From Oryzias latipes (lineage: Eukaryota; Chordata; Actinopteri; Beloniformes; Adrianichthyidae), in the NCBI RefSeq assembly GCF_002234675.1, contig NC_019868.2, forward strand, positions 6,356,433-6,420,432: DNA of 64,000 nt, given 5' to 3'. The position numbers and the translations under genes were made by a program. The notes under the pieces are model-generated. The model was not told where the DNA came from and did not search any database. It saw only the letters and a program-made list of their open reading frames with translations. Below are positions 11,860-24,600 of this stretch, one piece after another (position 1 is the first letter of the stretch; every line of letters starts with the position of its first letter).

Positions 11860-12344
11860 TGTAAAGCCAGTTTTCTTTACCTAATGAACATTTTTAAAAT
11901 GTTTTTTTTGCATTTTTTAAATGCAAAGTAATTTCAGTGTTAGTAACTAAGTTTAAAAGAAACACACTGTCATTATTTTTTGTGGTCTGTCAAAAGGCAC
12001 ATGAAAACAATATATTTTCCAAAAGAAAATTAGGATTAATTTAAAACACATTTTTAATGAAATAGTAGAACAAAGTGCATTCCACAATAAAAATATTTTA
12101 CAAATCTATATGACTTGATGCTAAACGGGCAAAATACTATTTTGTTGATCTGTCCACACTAGCGACCACCCCACTTATGATCACAGAGGACGTCACTGCA
12201 GGATTAACTGCTGCCAGAAGGTCACGACAGGGAACCTGCTCATGGATAGATGACATGACTTCTGATGGAAATGGATGTAAGTTCAAGCCTTTGGAATCTT
12301 AAGTACTCGGACATTTGTATTTGTTGGAAATAAAGTATATCATT
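11860..12344. other. A/T-rich spacer upstream of A1
   Basis: No gene seen. The last 200 bases before 12345 may belong to the same old repeat that is cut by a gypsy LTR in copy 1. Confidence 0.4.
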
Positions 12345-13451
12345 CTTGGAGAGCTTCGTGATGAAGCTAAAGCTGTGACAAAAGCTAAGATGAAAGCAGA
12401 TATTTATGCTGAGCTCATATAATTTTGGACAATAAAAGCCTCTCATCAATTATGGGAAGAGGGATGCATCCAACAATAGGAGAGAAACACTTTGAATTTG
12501 GAGGAATTATTACATAAGGGCAGGGTGAAAACCGTGAATCGTCAACCTCTACAAGACACTAGCACCATTACAGAGGAACGTTAAGAGAATTACTGACTAC
12601 ATGATCGGGTCAGAAACCTCCATCACAATGCTACGGAATACGGGTGAGGCAATGAGTAGCGCTCTTCCTGTTGCTGTGGTTTTAAAAGAACTGTCTTAAA
12701 GTTTTGAATCATATGTAAGGCACAACCCACAGTAAGGACAATATACTGTTTGCTCAGTTCAATGAGCTAGGCATTTTTGAAGATTCAGAAAATGACCTCC
12801 AGCTAAATCAAGGAACAGCATCAGGATAACCGTGGCGAGAGCCACTTGAGGGCACACTCAATGGAGCAGAGACAACAATGACGCCTAATATTTTTTTTTT
12901 TAAGGTGAAGAACAAAAAAACAATGTGCAAAAGTGTGCAGGAAGAAACACACCCAGTGACACCACTTGAAGACACAAAGACAAAGCAGATAGAGCGAGGT
13001 AAACCACACATGAAACCGGAAGCAGATCTGGAGCTGCCGCTCCAGTTTCGAGTTTGAGAATGAAGGAACTGTGTTTCATCATCTCTTGGTCAACGGTCAT
13101 CTCTGTTGTATTACATATGTGGCAGGCAAAGGGCCCTTTAATATCACCAGTGTGCAACAGCTGCTTCACTAGAGAGCTGGTAAAAGCCCTTCCCATCTGT
13201 CAAAGCTAGAATCAGCCTAAGACCCGCTGCTTTCAGGTTAGAACGCTCAGTTGGTGTGCAGCGTCAGATGCTGTTTGGGTGCGTTTCCAGCCCCAACTGT
13301 AAACTGGGTAGGTTTGGTATTTGCCGTAGCACCATTCCTAATCGGTCAAAACTTGTCCAGAACACAGGCTGTTTTTTGCTCCTTACCGTGTGTTTGTTTG
13401 TTTTATTGGCTTTGTTTATTTGTTTTTGTGCTAATATACCTTTATTTGTAG
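12345..13451 (+). repeat. Old dispersed repeat, copy 2
   Basis: Direct copy of 2787-3880, starting CTTGGAGAGCTTCGTGATGA. It has an extra segment at about 12890-12950 compared with copy 1. No intact reading frame. With copy 1 it brackets the receptor gene A1. Confidence 0.7.
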
Positions 13452-14430
13452 GAGCCACTGTTTCATTTTTTTTTTTTACTGTATCGACTGTTTCATTTTT
13501 TTTTTTCTCTGTGCACAATTGTTTGGCCATCGCCACTGCCAGGACTCCGAGGGGCTGAGTTTGGCTCCAGCTGTGAATTCAGATGACAGCCGTCCGTCCG
13601 CACGTTGGAGCCGCGTGACGTGGTTGAATTGAGAGCACTTAGTTCAGTTCCCCCCTCTTGTCTCCCTGGTGCACTGGACACCGCCAGAGCTCAGATCATC
13701 AGCTTGGCGTCAGTGGCTGCCGCTGCACGCAAGAGGGATGATGTTGGGACTTGTTGCACCAGGTTGAAAGACTCCAGTCGAGCCAGAGGAATTTATGCAG
13801 GCTTTGCCCTGACCCATAATTGTGGTGATTGGGTTTGTTTTGTTTTGTACTTCTTGGTTTCATGTTTTAGGAGCAGATAGCTTTATTGCTAACCCCTCTG
13901 TGCAAGCCGGGCGGTGACCCTCTTTTCCTATCCTGTGTGTGTGTGTGTGCGGCATTCGTGCCCAGCTTATTTTGTGAGTGTGTGTCACTGAACACCGCCG
14001 ACATGGCGAGAAGGGTAAGGATGTGTGTCCTTGTCTTTGTTTATTTTTCATTTTAACAGTGGGCTCTAGGAAATCCCTTTTGTATAAATAAAGATATGTG
14101 TATTTTCTTATTTTCTTGCTCGGTTTCCTATTTTGGAGAGTCGTGCTCTTATTTGTTTTTAATTTTCTGGTGGCTTCACCCAAAAAAAAAGCATGTTTCT
14201 AGTCCTTTCCTGTGGCGAGTTATGATTTTTAAAAGAAATAACTGAAATGCGCAAAACCACCTCTAAGGGGAGCAAAGGAAAAGCAAAACAGGTGAAACAG
14301 TTTATTTCTGCTTGTGCTGAAAGCAAAACCTAACAGCGCTGCATCTGGGTAAGATGCAGTTTGGTTCCTCGTGAGCCTCATCGCTGTTACGTTGCTATAA
14401 GAATGATCAGTAGTGACACCTTAATGACCA
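13452..14430. other. Unassigned repeat-like stretch
   Basis: It holds two T-rich runs, a (GT)n run near 13938-13948, and a polyadenylation-like AATAAA near 14087. It could be the tail of an LTR element, but no terminal repeats or coding motifs could be confirmed. Confidence 0.3.
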
Positions 14431-15297
14431 AAATGTTGTCAAAAAGAGAGAAAAAAAGGGTTGAAGTGGAGTCCAGACCTTTCCAGGAAACATGGACAGA
14501 GTTTTATTAGTTCACGGAGCTGAATGCAAAACCTGCGTGCTTGGTATGTCATCAACAGGTCGCAGTGCTCGAAAGAATATAACATTCAGCTCCACTATGA
14601 GACTCACCATAAAGAAACGTTTCACTATTTGCAGTTAGGAAAAAATAAGATTTACCAAGTATTGGCTGGACAGAAAAAATAACCGTCTCCATTTACTGCA
14701 GCTGTGACATCATTGATGGAGCAGTGACAGCTGCCTTATTGCAAACAAGTTGCAAACATCCAATGTTTCGGAAAGTGAACTTATAAAAACTGCTGAAGGC
14801 TGCAGTAGTTTTGTGCCCCTAAAAGCAGTCGACCTTTGCCAACATAAGTCTGTCAAGGATTAAGATTACAGACACGGCATCTCTGAGGACACAAATAAAG
14901 GAATCCAGTCACTATGAAAGCACTGACATCACAGATGTGTACAGCTGTGCATATTTATTAAAGGTGTTGAAGAGATGTCACAGCAGAGTTTCTTGAGTTG
15001 ATGGACACCATAAAAGCTGATGACAGAGTCAGCTCTTTGTAGTCACTGATGGTGCCCCATAAAAGGTCAGGAAGAAGGCAGGTGTTGCAACAAAATTCAG
15101 GCAACCAACCAGGAAAAAATTCTTGGACATTTTATTGTGTTTTGCAAACTTTGTCAACACGTCAAGTTCATCTACACCAGACTCTGTCATCCATGTCTTT
15201 ATGGACGTTGTTTGTGCACTGGTGCACAGTCATGCTGGAAGAGGAAGGGCCCGTTCCAAACTGTTCCCACAAGGTTGTGAGAGTGGAATTTTCCTAA
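14430..15297 (+). pseudogene. Decayed hAT-type transposase (GTF2IRD2/FAM200-like)
   Basis: Broken frames read like a BED-type zinc-finger hAT transposase: a stretch similar to FQETWTEFY and TELNAKxxCLVCHQQVAVL with HYETHHK (14470-14630), and later a stretch resembling FLELMDTIKADDRVSSL before 15045. Stops and frameshifts are frequent. The homology is my recollection of that family and is only moderately sure. Confidence 0.45.
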
Positions 15298-15299
15298 AT

Positions 15300-15942
15300 G
15301 TTTTGGTATCCTGACACATTCACAGTTCCATTCACTGGCACTAAGGGGCCAAGCTCAAGTCCTGAAGAATAATCCCACATCATAAACCTCCTCCACCAAA
15401 TTTTACAATCGGCACAATACAATCCGAAATGTACTGTTCTCCTGGTAATCTCCAAATCCAGATTTATCCATCAGATGCCAGATGGAAGAACGTGGTTTCA
15501 TCTCTCCAGAGAGGCATTTCCACTGCTCTAGATTCCGGTAGCGGCGAGCTTTACACCACTGTATGCGACGCTGTGCATTGTGCTTGGTGATGTGTGGCAT
15601 GGATGCAGCTGCTCGGCCTTTGAAACCCATTCCATGAAGCTCTTTGCATTCTGTACTTGGGCTAATCTGAAGGTCATATGAAGTTTAGAGCTCTGTAACA
15701 ACTGACTGTGCAGGAAATCGATGACCTTTTTGCACTATGCTCTTCAGCGGATGCTGAAGCACTATGTGCTGAACAACATAGTGTATCCACATCCGCTGAG
15801 CCCTCTCCGTCAGTTTACGTGGCCTACCACTTCATGGCTGAGTTGCTGTTGTTCCCAAACTCTTCCATTTTGTTATAATAGAGCTGACAGATGACAGATT
15901 ATTTGAATGGGTGAGCAAATACCTTTGGTAACATAGTGTAGA
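15300..15942 (-). mobile_element. Tc1/mariner-like transposon remnant
   Basis: On the minus strand the frame at 15630-15403 reads GFKGRAAASMPHITKHNAQ, then QWCKARRYRNLEQWK, matching the middle of a common fish Tc1 transposase. The end near 15930 (GTGAGCAAATACCTTTGGTAACATAGTGTA-type words) is the usual terminus of that family. The catalytic parts are missing or broken. Confidence 0.65.
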
Positions 15943-15945
15943 ACG

Positions 15946-16917
15946 GATAAAAATGTAAATAAATTTGTACCCAAAGTACTGTAAATTTTTTGAATCTTTG
16001 AAGAAGAAAAAGTTAGTATGGAAACATTATTTTGTCGACATTAAATTAGGGTCTATAAGGATTTTTATTTATAATTCACCAATAAATGTTTTCACTAAAA
16101 ATCTAGATTTAAATCATTTGAACAAGAAAATTACACAAATTGTTATCTTTTTCAGTAGGACAAAACATTGTGGTTTTGATCATAGAAAAAAAACTGTTCT
16201 TCTAGTTTGGTTCTTAAGGCTCTAAAGGTCAAGTACCCACAGGTTTAAAATATTTTACAATGTTATTTAGTCGATCTAAATCAACAATTCATTGTCCTTG
16301 GAAAATTCTGGGGGCTGCATATTATTTTTTTTATGACCAGAGGCCTGTAGGCCAGTGGAAATTTGAACGCAGGCCACATTTAGCCCATTGTACAGACTTT
16401 GGACATGCATGTTCCAGACCTTTCGCAATTTAACACAAACTAGAAGGAACCAAATGTACCCATGGTAGAAACAGATGGGATCAACAAATTAACCAATTTG
16501 CTTACTATGAGTTTATAATGTTATCAATCTTCTTTCAAACCTGGCTTTTAGCTGAAATTTGAAATGTATTTATTTGGTATTCATTTTTATTCATTTTATC
16601 TATTCACACATTTTGTGACATCTTTTATGTATTTATCTTTATTGACATTTTAATTCACTTTTAGTGATTATACACCTCTATTAAAGTTTATTTATCTAGT
16701 TAATCTGTTTTTAATTGTATGTATTTTATTCATTTTATAGTTTTCGTTTTTTCGTCCTGTAAAATTGAATGAACTGGTCATTGTTGTGGACAGGCCCTCA
16801 AAATATTGTTACCACACCTCAGTATCTATCCATGTTTTTCACTTTACATCTTATTTATATATTATTTTATGTTTCATTATGTTTGGGGGGGTTTAAGTAC
16901 TGTATACATTTTTTGTG
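15946..16917. other. A/T-rich intergenic
   Basis: No gene or clear transposon. Many TTTATT words at 16560-16760 suggest a decayed retroelement tail, but nothing can be assigned. Confidence 0.35.
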
Positions 16918-17395
16918 TGGGCTGCACGGTGGCACAGTGGTTGGTGCTCTTGCCTCATAGCAAGAAGGCCGGATCGGGTCCCGGCTGGGGGACCTGGAAC
17001 AGAACGCTTTTCTGTGAGTCCAAGGACATGCTTCATAGTTTAATAGGATAATACTCTAAATTGTGTGAATTTGATGTAATAATAATAATAATAATGGATT
17101 GGGTTTATCTGCGCTTTTCAAGACACTCAAAGCGCTTACAGTGTGTCCATTATTCATTCACTCCTCATTCATACTTGGTGATGGTGGCTACTGTTGTAGC
17201 CACAGCTGCCCTGGGGCAGACTGACAGAGTCGTGGCTGCCAGTTCGCGCCTACGGCCCCTCTGACCATCACCGGGATCATACATACACATTCACACACCA
17301 GTGGAGCCACACTGGAGGCAATGTAAATGGGTGTGTGATTGTGGCTCTCCGACAGACTGGCGACTTGTCCAGGGGACACCCTGGTGTCTGAAAAT
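16918..17395 (+). repeat. Two abutting teleost dispersed repeats (SINE-like)
   Basis: 16918-17040 carries the GGCTGCACGGTGGCACAGTGG word and a GGATCGGGTCCCGGC box, a very common fish repeat. 17078-17395, after an ATA microsatellite, has the common GCGCTTTTCAAGACACTCA start and a CAGCTGCCCTGGGGCAGACT core. The naming is from memory of teleost repeats; no coding capacity. Confidence 0.55.
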
Positions 17396-18530
17396 GCAAT
17401 TTTTTAAGCTTGATCATTAATGTTAGTTGCAGAAGCACAGCTCTCCAAGTGGGAATTTGTGTCCTCTGTCATGCCAGTCAGGGATGCTGCAGCAGAAGAG
17501 ACTCAGCTAAATCCCAATAAAGGGCCAAATAGTGACACCTTTGATTTTCTTGATGATTTTTCAGGTGATGTTGTTTGTTTTTTAATTCACTTGAAAATAT
17601 TCTTGTAAACCGTACTGATAAAGTTAATAATTATTATTCTGACAAAAAAGTGTGGGTCAACTGGGTTGGGATGCCTTACTCAATTTTTCATTCAAATTTC
17701 TGTGGTAGATTTTTAAATACTTGTATGTACACTTATGATTAATTACAAAATCATTGATGGAAAAAATGAATAATGAAAAAATGAATGTCATATGTGTGTA
17801 TTGTTTTCAGTGCAGTGGGGCTCACCACCTTCATTTCTGACAGCTACCTCGACTAAAAAATCCAAATGTGAGCAAACAAAAAACTGTATATAAATCTTTC
17901 TTTGGGAGTGTATCAACACATGTTGTGCCTTTTGTAGAGTCTGATGACCTAGAAATGTCCAAGTGTTCCCTCCAACAGCAGTCTTTTTTTTAATTCTGTT
18001 ACAAATATCCAATGGAGATTAACCCAGGAGCTGGGAGACTCGACCAGACTGGATGACTTCATGGTTTTTAATCATAACCACAACACAACCAAGTACTGAA
18101 GACGCTTCGACAACAAACACAGGAGCTTCCTTTGATACTGCCACTAAGTGAGAGAATTGCTGGCAGGTGTGACCGATCATGAAGGTCACAGACAACCGGA
18201 AATGAGAAAAACCAAAAGAAAAAAAAACATTTGGGGTGACCATAACAAAATTCTATCTAAAAAGGAAATGTAAAAATTATTTTGTGTGCTACATCCACTA
18301 TATTCCTGTTTAAAATTAATATAATATAATAATGTACGTGTTTTAAAGTATATACAAAATGTTGTGGAGTAGTAAAGAAATATCTTCAAATTAAATAATA
18401 AACTGATTTCTTCCTGTTCCTTTGAAAAAGGGAATTGAACATTATAAAAGCTGTGTCTCTTTTTAAAGACCACAAAAAATGAGCTCTTTTTAAACTAAGC
18501 AACTATTACTGCTATACTTTTAGGAAACTT
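17396..18530. other. Intergenic spacer before A2
   Basis: A/T-rich sequence with no recognisable gene. Confidence 0.4.
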
Positions 18531-18594
18531 TTACTTTTAAATAAAATGTCAACCGCTCAGCAAAACAGCAGGAAGTACATTTTCTTTCTTTGAG

Positions 18595-18599
18595 CCAAT
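18595..18599 (+). promoter_or_regulatory. CCAAT box upstream of A2
   Basis: GAGCCAATCGC, about 100 bp before the A2 start codon, with an ETS-like CAGGAAGTAC about 25 bp upstream. Both are conserved in A1. No TATA box is evident. Confidence 0.5.
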
Positions 18600-18697
18600 C
18601 GCTGTGATTTCCACTTTGTAAAAGTTTTTTCAGCTCATGACTAAATCTTCATTTGAGTGGGAAGACCTCAGTTGTGCAAGAGAGAGGCTGTGCCACA

Positions 18698-21600
18698 ATG
18701 AGAGGACTGGCTGTCTTTATCCTTCTTGGTGCATTATGTAAGTTATATCCTATGCTGTACAATGTAAAACTGAGTTTTCTACCACTTTTGTCCAAAACTG
18801 CTATTTTGTAATTAATTGTTTGGTTTCTCTTTTTTTAGCGATGCCTTCAAACCTGGAACTTTCTCAACCCGTCTTCTTTTTTGAAACTGAACTTGGTGAT
18901 GATGTGACTCTGAAATGTTCAGCAACTGGCTTTGATCAACGGTTGCTTTACTGGTTTAAATTCCAGTTTGGATATAAGATCCAGTTAATTTCAAAAACCG
19001 CTGGAGGAGAACCAAAACTTGAAAAAGAGTTTGACTTCTCCAGATTCATTTCCACTCGAGCTGGTCAAGAACATGTTCTTATCATAAAAAATGTCAGCAA
19101 AGAAGATCAAGGGACATACTTTTGTCAGGCTGGATCCTCATACAACATGGAATTCATCAATGGCAGTTTGTTAGTTGTTAAAGGTAAAAGATGTTTGATG
19201 CATTTTTTTATTAAACCAATCACTGATATTTCTTTTTATAATTCCTTATTTGTGAATCTCACAGATCCTAAAACTAAGCACATATTCAACAACGTGGAAA
19301 AAGGTCCGGGTGTGGAGTTGGTCCAGGAGGGAAACACAGTCAATCTTCAATGTTCAGTTATTTCAAAAACCAAAGAGAATCCAACAGAGTGTGCAAGTGA
19401 ACACCAAGTGTACTGGTACAAAGCGGCATCAGCATCTGGTCCACAAATCATTCACACAACCACTTCCAAGTGTGATGTTCAAGAAAAGAGAAGATGTGAC
19501 TACCATCTGTCAAAAACCATACACAACTCCTCGGATTCTGGCCTTTACTCTTGTGCTGTGCTCTCGTGTGGAGAAATCCTGTTTGGTGAAAGGACTGAAG
19601 TACAGATAAGTACGTTTTACAGAACAACATAAATGTAGCACTGCACAGAGGTCTTAACACCTTTAAATCCTCAAAGAAGCCAAATTTCTTGTCTTGTTTA
19701 AAAAAAGAAAAATTTCTAAAAGGTTAAATTTTTAACAAAAAAGGATTTAGAATATTGAGAGAACATTTGCTTTTATTCATTGTTGAAATCACTGCATGAT
19801 GTAGAAATAGTTCTGGGTACGTTTAAGGCCCGCTACGGCTGTACAAACGTGATGAAGATTAATACCTTACTATTTCAATGATGTCTTTGCAAACCCCAGC
19901 ACATGTGTGTTAACATTTCCTGCAGCGCTCTACATCAAAGATGTTTCTCAGTAATTCCTTTTTCTCTTGCGCAACACGTATAGCAATCTCTGTCTTTGAT
20001 TGTAACTCGCTGCCTTTACCATATACTCTCAATATAAAACCAAAGTGAAACTGATATCTTTTTTTTTTTGTGAAACTGATATCTTAACATATTATGCAGC
20101 AGAATTCATGAAAGTCTTTATGTTAACCTGTACATATAGGAAAGAGAAATGTTTTCAACAAAATAAAGTTTACATTATTTTACTTTCCCAGGATGTCCTG
20201 TTGTGTATGTGATCTAAGACAAAATTATTTGTTCTATGTTGGAGCAAAAGTGATTTTTTTAAATTTAAAAAAAAAATGAGGTAGGGGACACAGTAGATGT
20301 TTTAAATATTCCAGTTTTTGATATGTGTTTCTTTTTTTCTGATTCCAGAGGGTGAACTTTGCTGGGATGTTATTACACTTGGGATACTGTTAACCATCAG
20401 TGTTTTTGTGAATGTCATTTTAATTCTTTCCAGAAGAAAGAAGAAGCTTGAATGTGTGCAACACACAGGTAAGTTCAAGACTTTCACTTATTTAAAAAAA
20501 AACTATTAAAACATGATGCTTGTGAGATGATGTCAGACAAAATAGAATCAGAAAACATAATGACTTCATTTAATTCCACTCCTGTGAAATTTGTCTGTTT
20601 AACAGTTTCACAAAAATGGTACAGCACAATACATGCTAAAAATTAAAAGATGCAAAAATACCAATATGTAAAAAAATTCAAAGCAAAATTGTAAATGTTT
20701 TTTTAAGTCAAATATGCATAAAAAAGCTGCTGAGCTGAACGGCTTAACTACAGAGTGGATGAAAGAAATTACCAGTTCCTCCTGCTCATGAATTACTTAA
20801 TTTCACATTTTCAAAAAGGATTTTTGTCAGAAAGAGAAATACATTAGCTTTACAAAATACACATGCCAAGTGTAATCTAAGGCTACCTTCACACTGCAGG
20901 CTGAAAAGACCCAATTCCGACTTTTTTTTTTTGCCCCTATGCGACCTGTATCTGATCTTTTCATGACAGTCTGAACAACACATATCCGATCTTTTCAAAT
21001 GTGACCCAGGCCACTTGGGTATGTGGTCCTGAATCCAATACGTGTCCGATCTTTTCAAATGCCACCTCTGTCTGAACGGCCAGGCCACATAAATCCGATC
21101 GGTACGTCATAATTCTGCGTTGAAGTAGGAGGGACAAGAACATATTCATCAACCATGGCGGGCGATGCTGCTGTCAGTGGAAGGGAAGCGAGGTCACCAA
21201 TTGGATTCATATTTGGGGTGACAGCTCTATTCAGGCCAAACTCAAGGGCTCTTATCGCAACCGGGCGGTGTTTGAAAACATTTCCAGCTAAATGGCCGGG
21301 AATGTTTCCAGGGATTACTTTTTTGTTCCCTTTCCAACCGTGGTCAGAAGAAGCGCGGGGGAGACCCTCTTCTCCAGGGCCGAAGGCGGATCTTCCTTCT
21401 GGGTTCACTTCCCCGTTGTGACCCTCAGATTCTCCAGAGCGGGTTAATAAAGAAGCCTGCTTTTTTTATCGTTCTCCTTCCTCCATAACACACAACATGA
21501 ATGCGCGCCCCCAAAACACTTCCGCTGCCCCCTCTCACTCCCTACTGCGCTGCACGCGCTCTCTCCTCTCTCTTGCACACACGCGCGCGCGGCCCCAGCA

Positions 21601-24600
21601 CATTCACATCCCCATTCCACAACAGTGGGTACAGACGATCCTGGCTCCAATGCATTCTTAAAATAAGAAGATTGTAATTGTGCTGGTTCCTTTGTGAAAA
21701 TAAATGTAATAATGTAAAAAAGAGCTCCGCTGTTGACAACACTGTTGTTGACATCTATTGCTAACGTTAGCTACTTCCGCAAACAACGAGTGACGTCGTT
21801 CACCGTTGAGTACTCTTCTGCGCATGCGGGTCACTTCTGGGCAGTGGCGGCTACTGGTCTGTCAGATAGGGGAAACTCATTTTCGGCCGACATAATAAAA
21901 TTGTTTATTTGTTTAAAAGTAAAAAATAAAGCAATTTCGCCAAGCAAATATCAGAGAAATAGGTTGCAGCAGTTTTTATTTCGACTGAACTTGAGGAATC
22001 CGTGATGGGACTGAGCGCGAATAGCTTCAGTGGTTCCTTATAGTACAGAATCGCTGTCAGTCAAAAGGAGATGCAGGCTTTTCACACAGACCCTCCAATC
22101 ATCCCGCAGAAGCTCAGAGTCCGGGCCAGCCCACTCCCCATTTACCCCCAGAGACGCTGAGCGTCCGTGGGCGGGACATAATCGCAGCGTTTATCCAATG
22201 ACCGTCTAGTTTCTAGTTTGAAAAAAAGTTCAAAACAGCCCCATTGAAGTCAATGGACGCTGGGCTTCTATAGGGAAATGCACTGTGACGCTGCGGAAAT
22301 GTATGAGAAGGAAAACTGATTTTGAACGAACTCGTCTTTGAGATGAACGTTTTCTAACGCATTTTTAGTAAATAAAATGTTAATATAATAGTAGATTGAC
22401 CATTAATTTTGTGATATTATAAGGGAAGCCGAGCTTCCCTTGCAGTCTTAACCCTTGTGCTATCTTAGATGACCCCACCCTTACTTTGACGTATTGTTCC
22501 TACCATGACAAAGGTGGATAAAGGTGGAAAGATTTCATGGACACCAGTGAACATCACAAATCATTGAAGAAAAATGGTTCAGAGCACTGTCTAGTGCAGA
22601 GGTGGGCACTGAGGGCCGCATTCCTGCATGTTTTCCAGCATACCCTGCTCTGGCATGTTCTGATTGGCTGGACACACCTGAACCAGGTAATCAGCCACGA
22701 GTAGGGCAAGATTATTGGCTGGACACACCTGAACTAGGTAATCAGCCATGAGTAGGGCAAGACTATCTGGAAATCATGCAGACACACCGGCCCTCGAGGC
22801 CTGGAATTGCCCACCCCTGGTCTAGTGGGTCTAGATGACACAACTCCCAACATTAAAGTGCCTAGGATAGCACAAGGGTTAAAGAAATTGCCACTGCTTC
22901 TGGGTCATTTCACGGTCACACAGGAGCAGCCAGATCAGTAGTTTTATTGACGTTCTTCTAAACACCTGAAACGATGTAAATGGTCTCCTTGATTTCAATA
23001 TTTACAATGATGTTTTCACATATTTGTTAGGGAACTTTTATTTAGCAGCTTTGAAAATTCTTAAGAGAAACGTTCAAGATTGTGACCTTTACCAAATTAT
23101 GTCATGTCTCTGAGGTCATAGTGGCTTTTTAAACTACTGGACTCATTTTTTTTTCTCTTACTTCCACAAATAGGAGAAGATTCTTGTCAGGCTGAACAAG
23201 ATCAACCAGCAGAGGGGCAAGGAGTCAGTTTGGTAATCACATATATTAGTTTTTTTAAATATATATATATATATTTTTTTTTATTAAGTGGAACAAACTG
23301 AAAGACCAAAAATAATTGTTACTAACAAATGAAGTGACATAAAACTTGAAAAACAAAGAGATATCAAAGTCATAATCTGTCTAAAAATGATTTCAAAATT
23401 GTGACGTTACAGGTAAGAGGGCAAGGTAAAATAAAAACTAAGCGAAAATAACTTAAAATGACAAGAATAATTCAGATGTGTTGAGATGGATTAAAATAAC
23501 TTATTTTAGTAATGTAAATATTTGGTAGAGTGAAGGCACTGAACAAACAATTTAAGATCCAATCCTCAGCTTCTGTCAGTTAAGTCTATACAAAATAAAG
23601 TCAAACAGTGTTTACTTCAAAAATAAGAACACAAACCAGTCAGACAATGCTGCACGGGGGTCTGGAGGTTGATCTCATTCGAAAATCCAAGCTTGGACAT
23701 TCCTGTGTGGAGTTTGCATGTTCTCCCTGTGCATGTGTGGGTGTTCCTCCGGTTTTCTATGTATATTCAAAACTATGCATCTTGGTGACTCTAAAATGTC
23801 CCAAAGTGTATTTGTGAGAATGTGTCCTTGTGTGTGTTTCTGTTGTCCTGCGATGAGTTTATTAGGTTGAAATTAAAAAAAGAAAGCACTTACTGAGAAC
23901 AAGCAAAAAAAGATTTTGTTTCTGGGATTGTTGTTGTTGCCTCATGATCAGTTGCTTTGAACAGTATTAGGGAGGTTAGGTAAGGGACAATGCAAGTGCA
24001 ATCCTGAACCATCCGACGTGAAAGTGCATTAATTTCTGACAATACACACTTTGAACCCCATCATACTAAACCATGGTCATTTACAAAATAAATAAATCCA
24101 ATCAGTTTTTATTCCTGTTATTTATTCGTTTCAGGTAACTTTTTTCACAAAACACTTTAACCACTAGCTGCCATCTACCGGTAAAAAAAAAAAATAATAC
24201 AAACACATAAAACTGTTTCTGCTCCAAGCTTAACTACAATTAGCATCTACTTGAAAGCAAAAGCATGTTTTTTTAATGCTTGTAAATAAATACAGGTTTC
24301 ATGAAATTACATATTGCTTTTAAAGTGTCCATTGTTCAAAATGTAATATTGTGTTCTGTTTCCAATATTAGTTTAAGTCATAAAAGGGTCACAATGCACT
24401 AAGTTAAAAATCCTTAAGTATTTGAGGTCTGATTCAAACCTGGCACTTTAGCCCCAGTGTTGAAGTTTTTTTGACACTTTCCATCAGTTAAGTGTTGCAT
24501 ATCGGTGCACAGCCAATATACAAAGCCTCTTTTTTACACATCAATGTATTGATTGCATAAATGGTTGCGGTGTAGGACTGTGTAGGAGAGCAAGGGAAGT

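Larger units (their letters stand above)
21842..22896 (+). mobile_element. hAT element with nested MITE, in A2 intron 4
   Basis: Ends are CAGTGGC at the left and GCCACTG at the right. An exact 8-bp duplication CTTCTGGG flanks it (21834-21841 and 22897-22904), as for hAT elements. Near the right end it is split by the piggyBac-like MITE at 22452. No transposase frame is left. Confidence 0.82.

Noticed and set aside
16919-16995. Possible tRNA gene
   Set aside because: It has tRNA-like box words but no cloverleaf; it is the head of a common fish SINE-like repeat.
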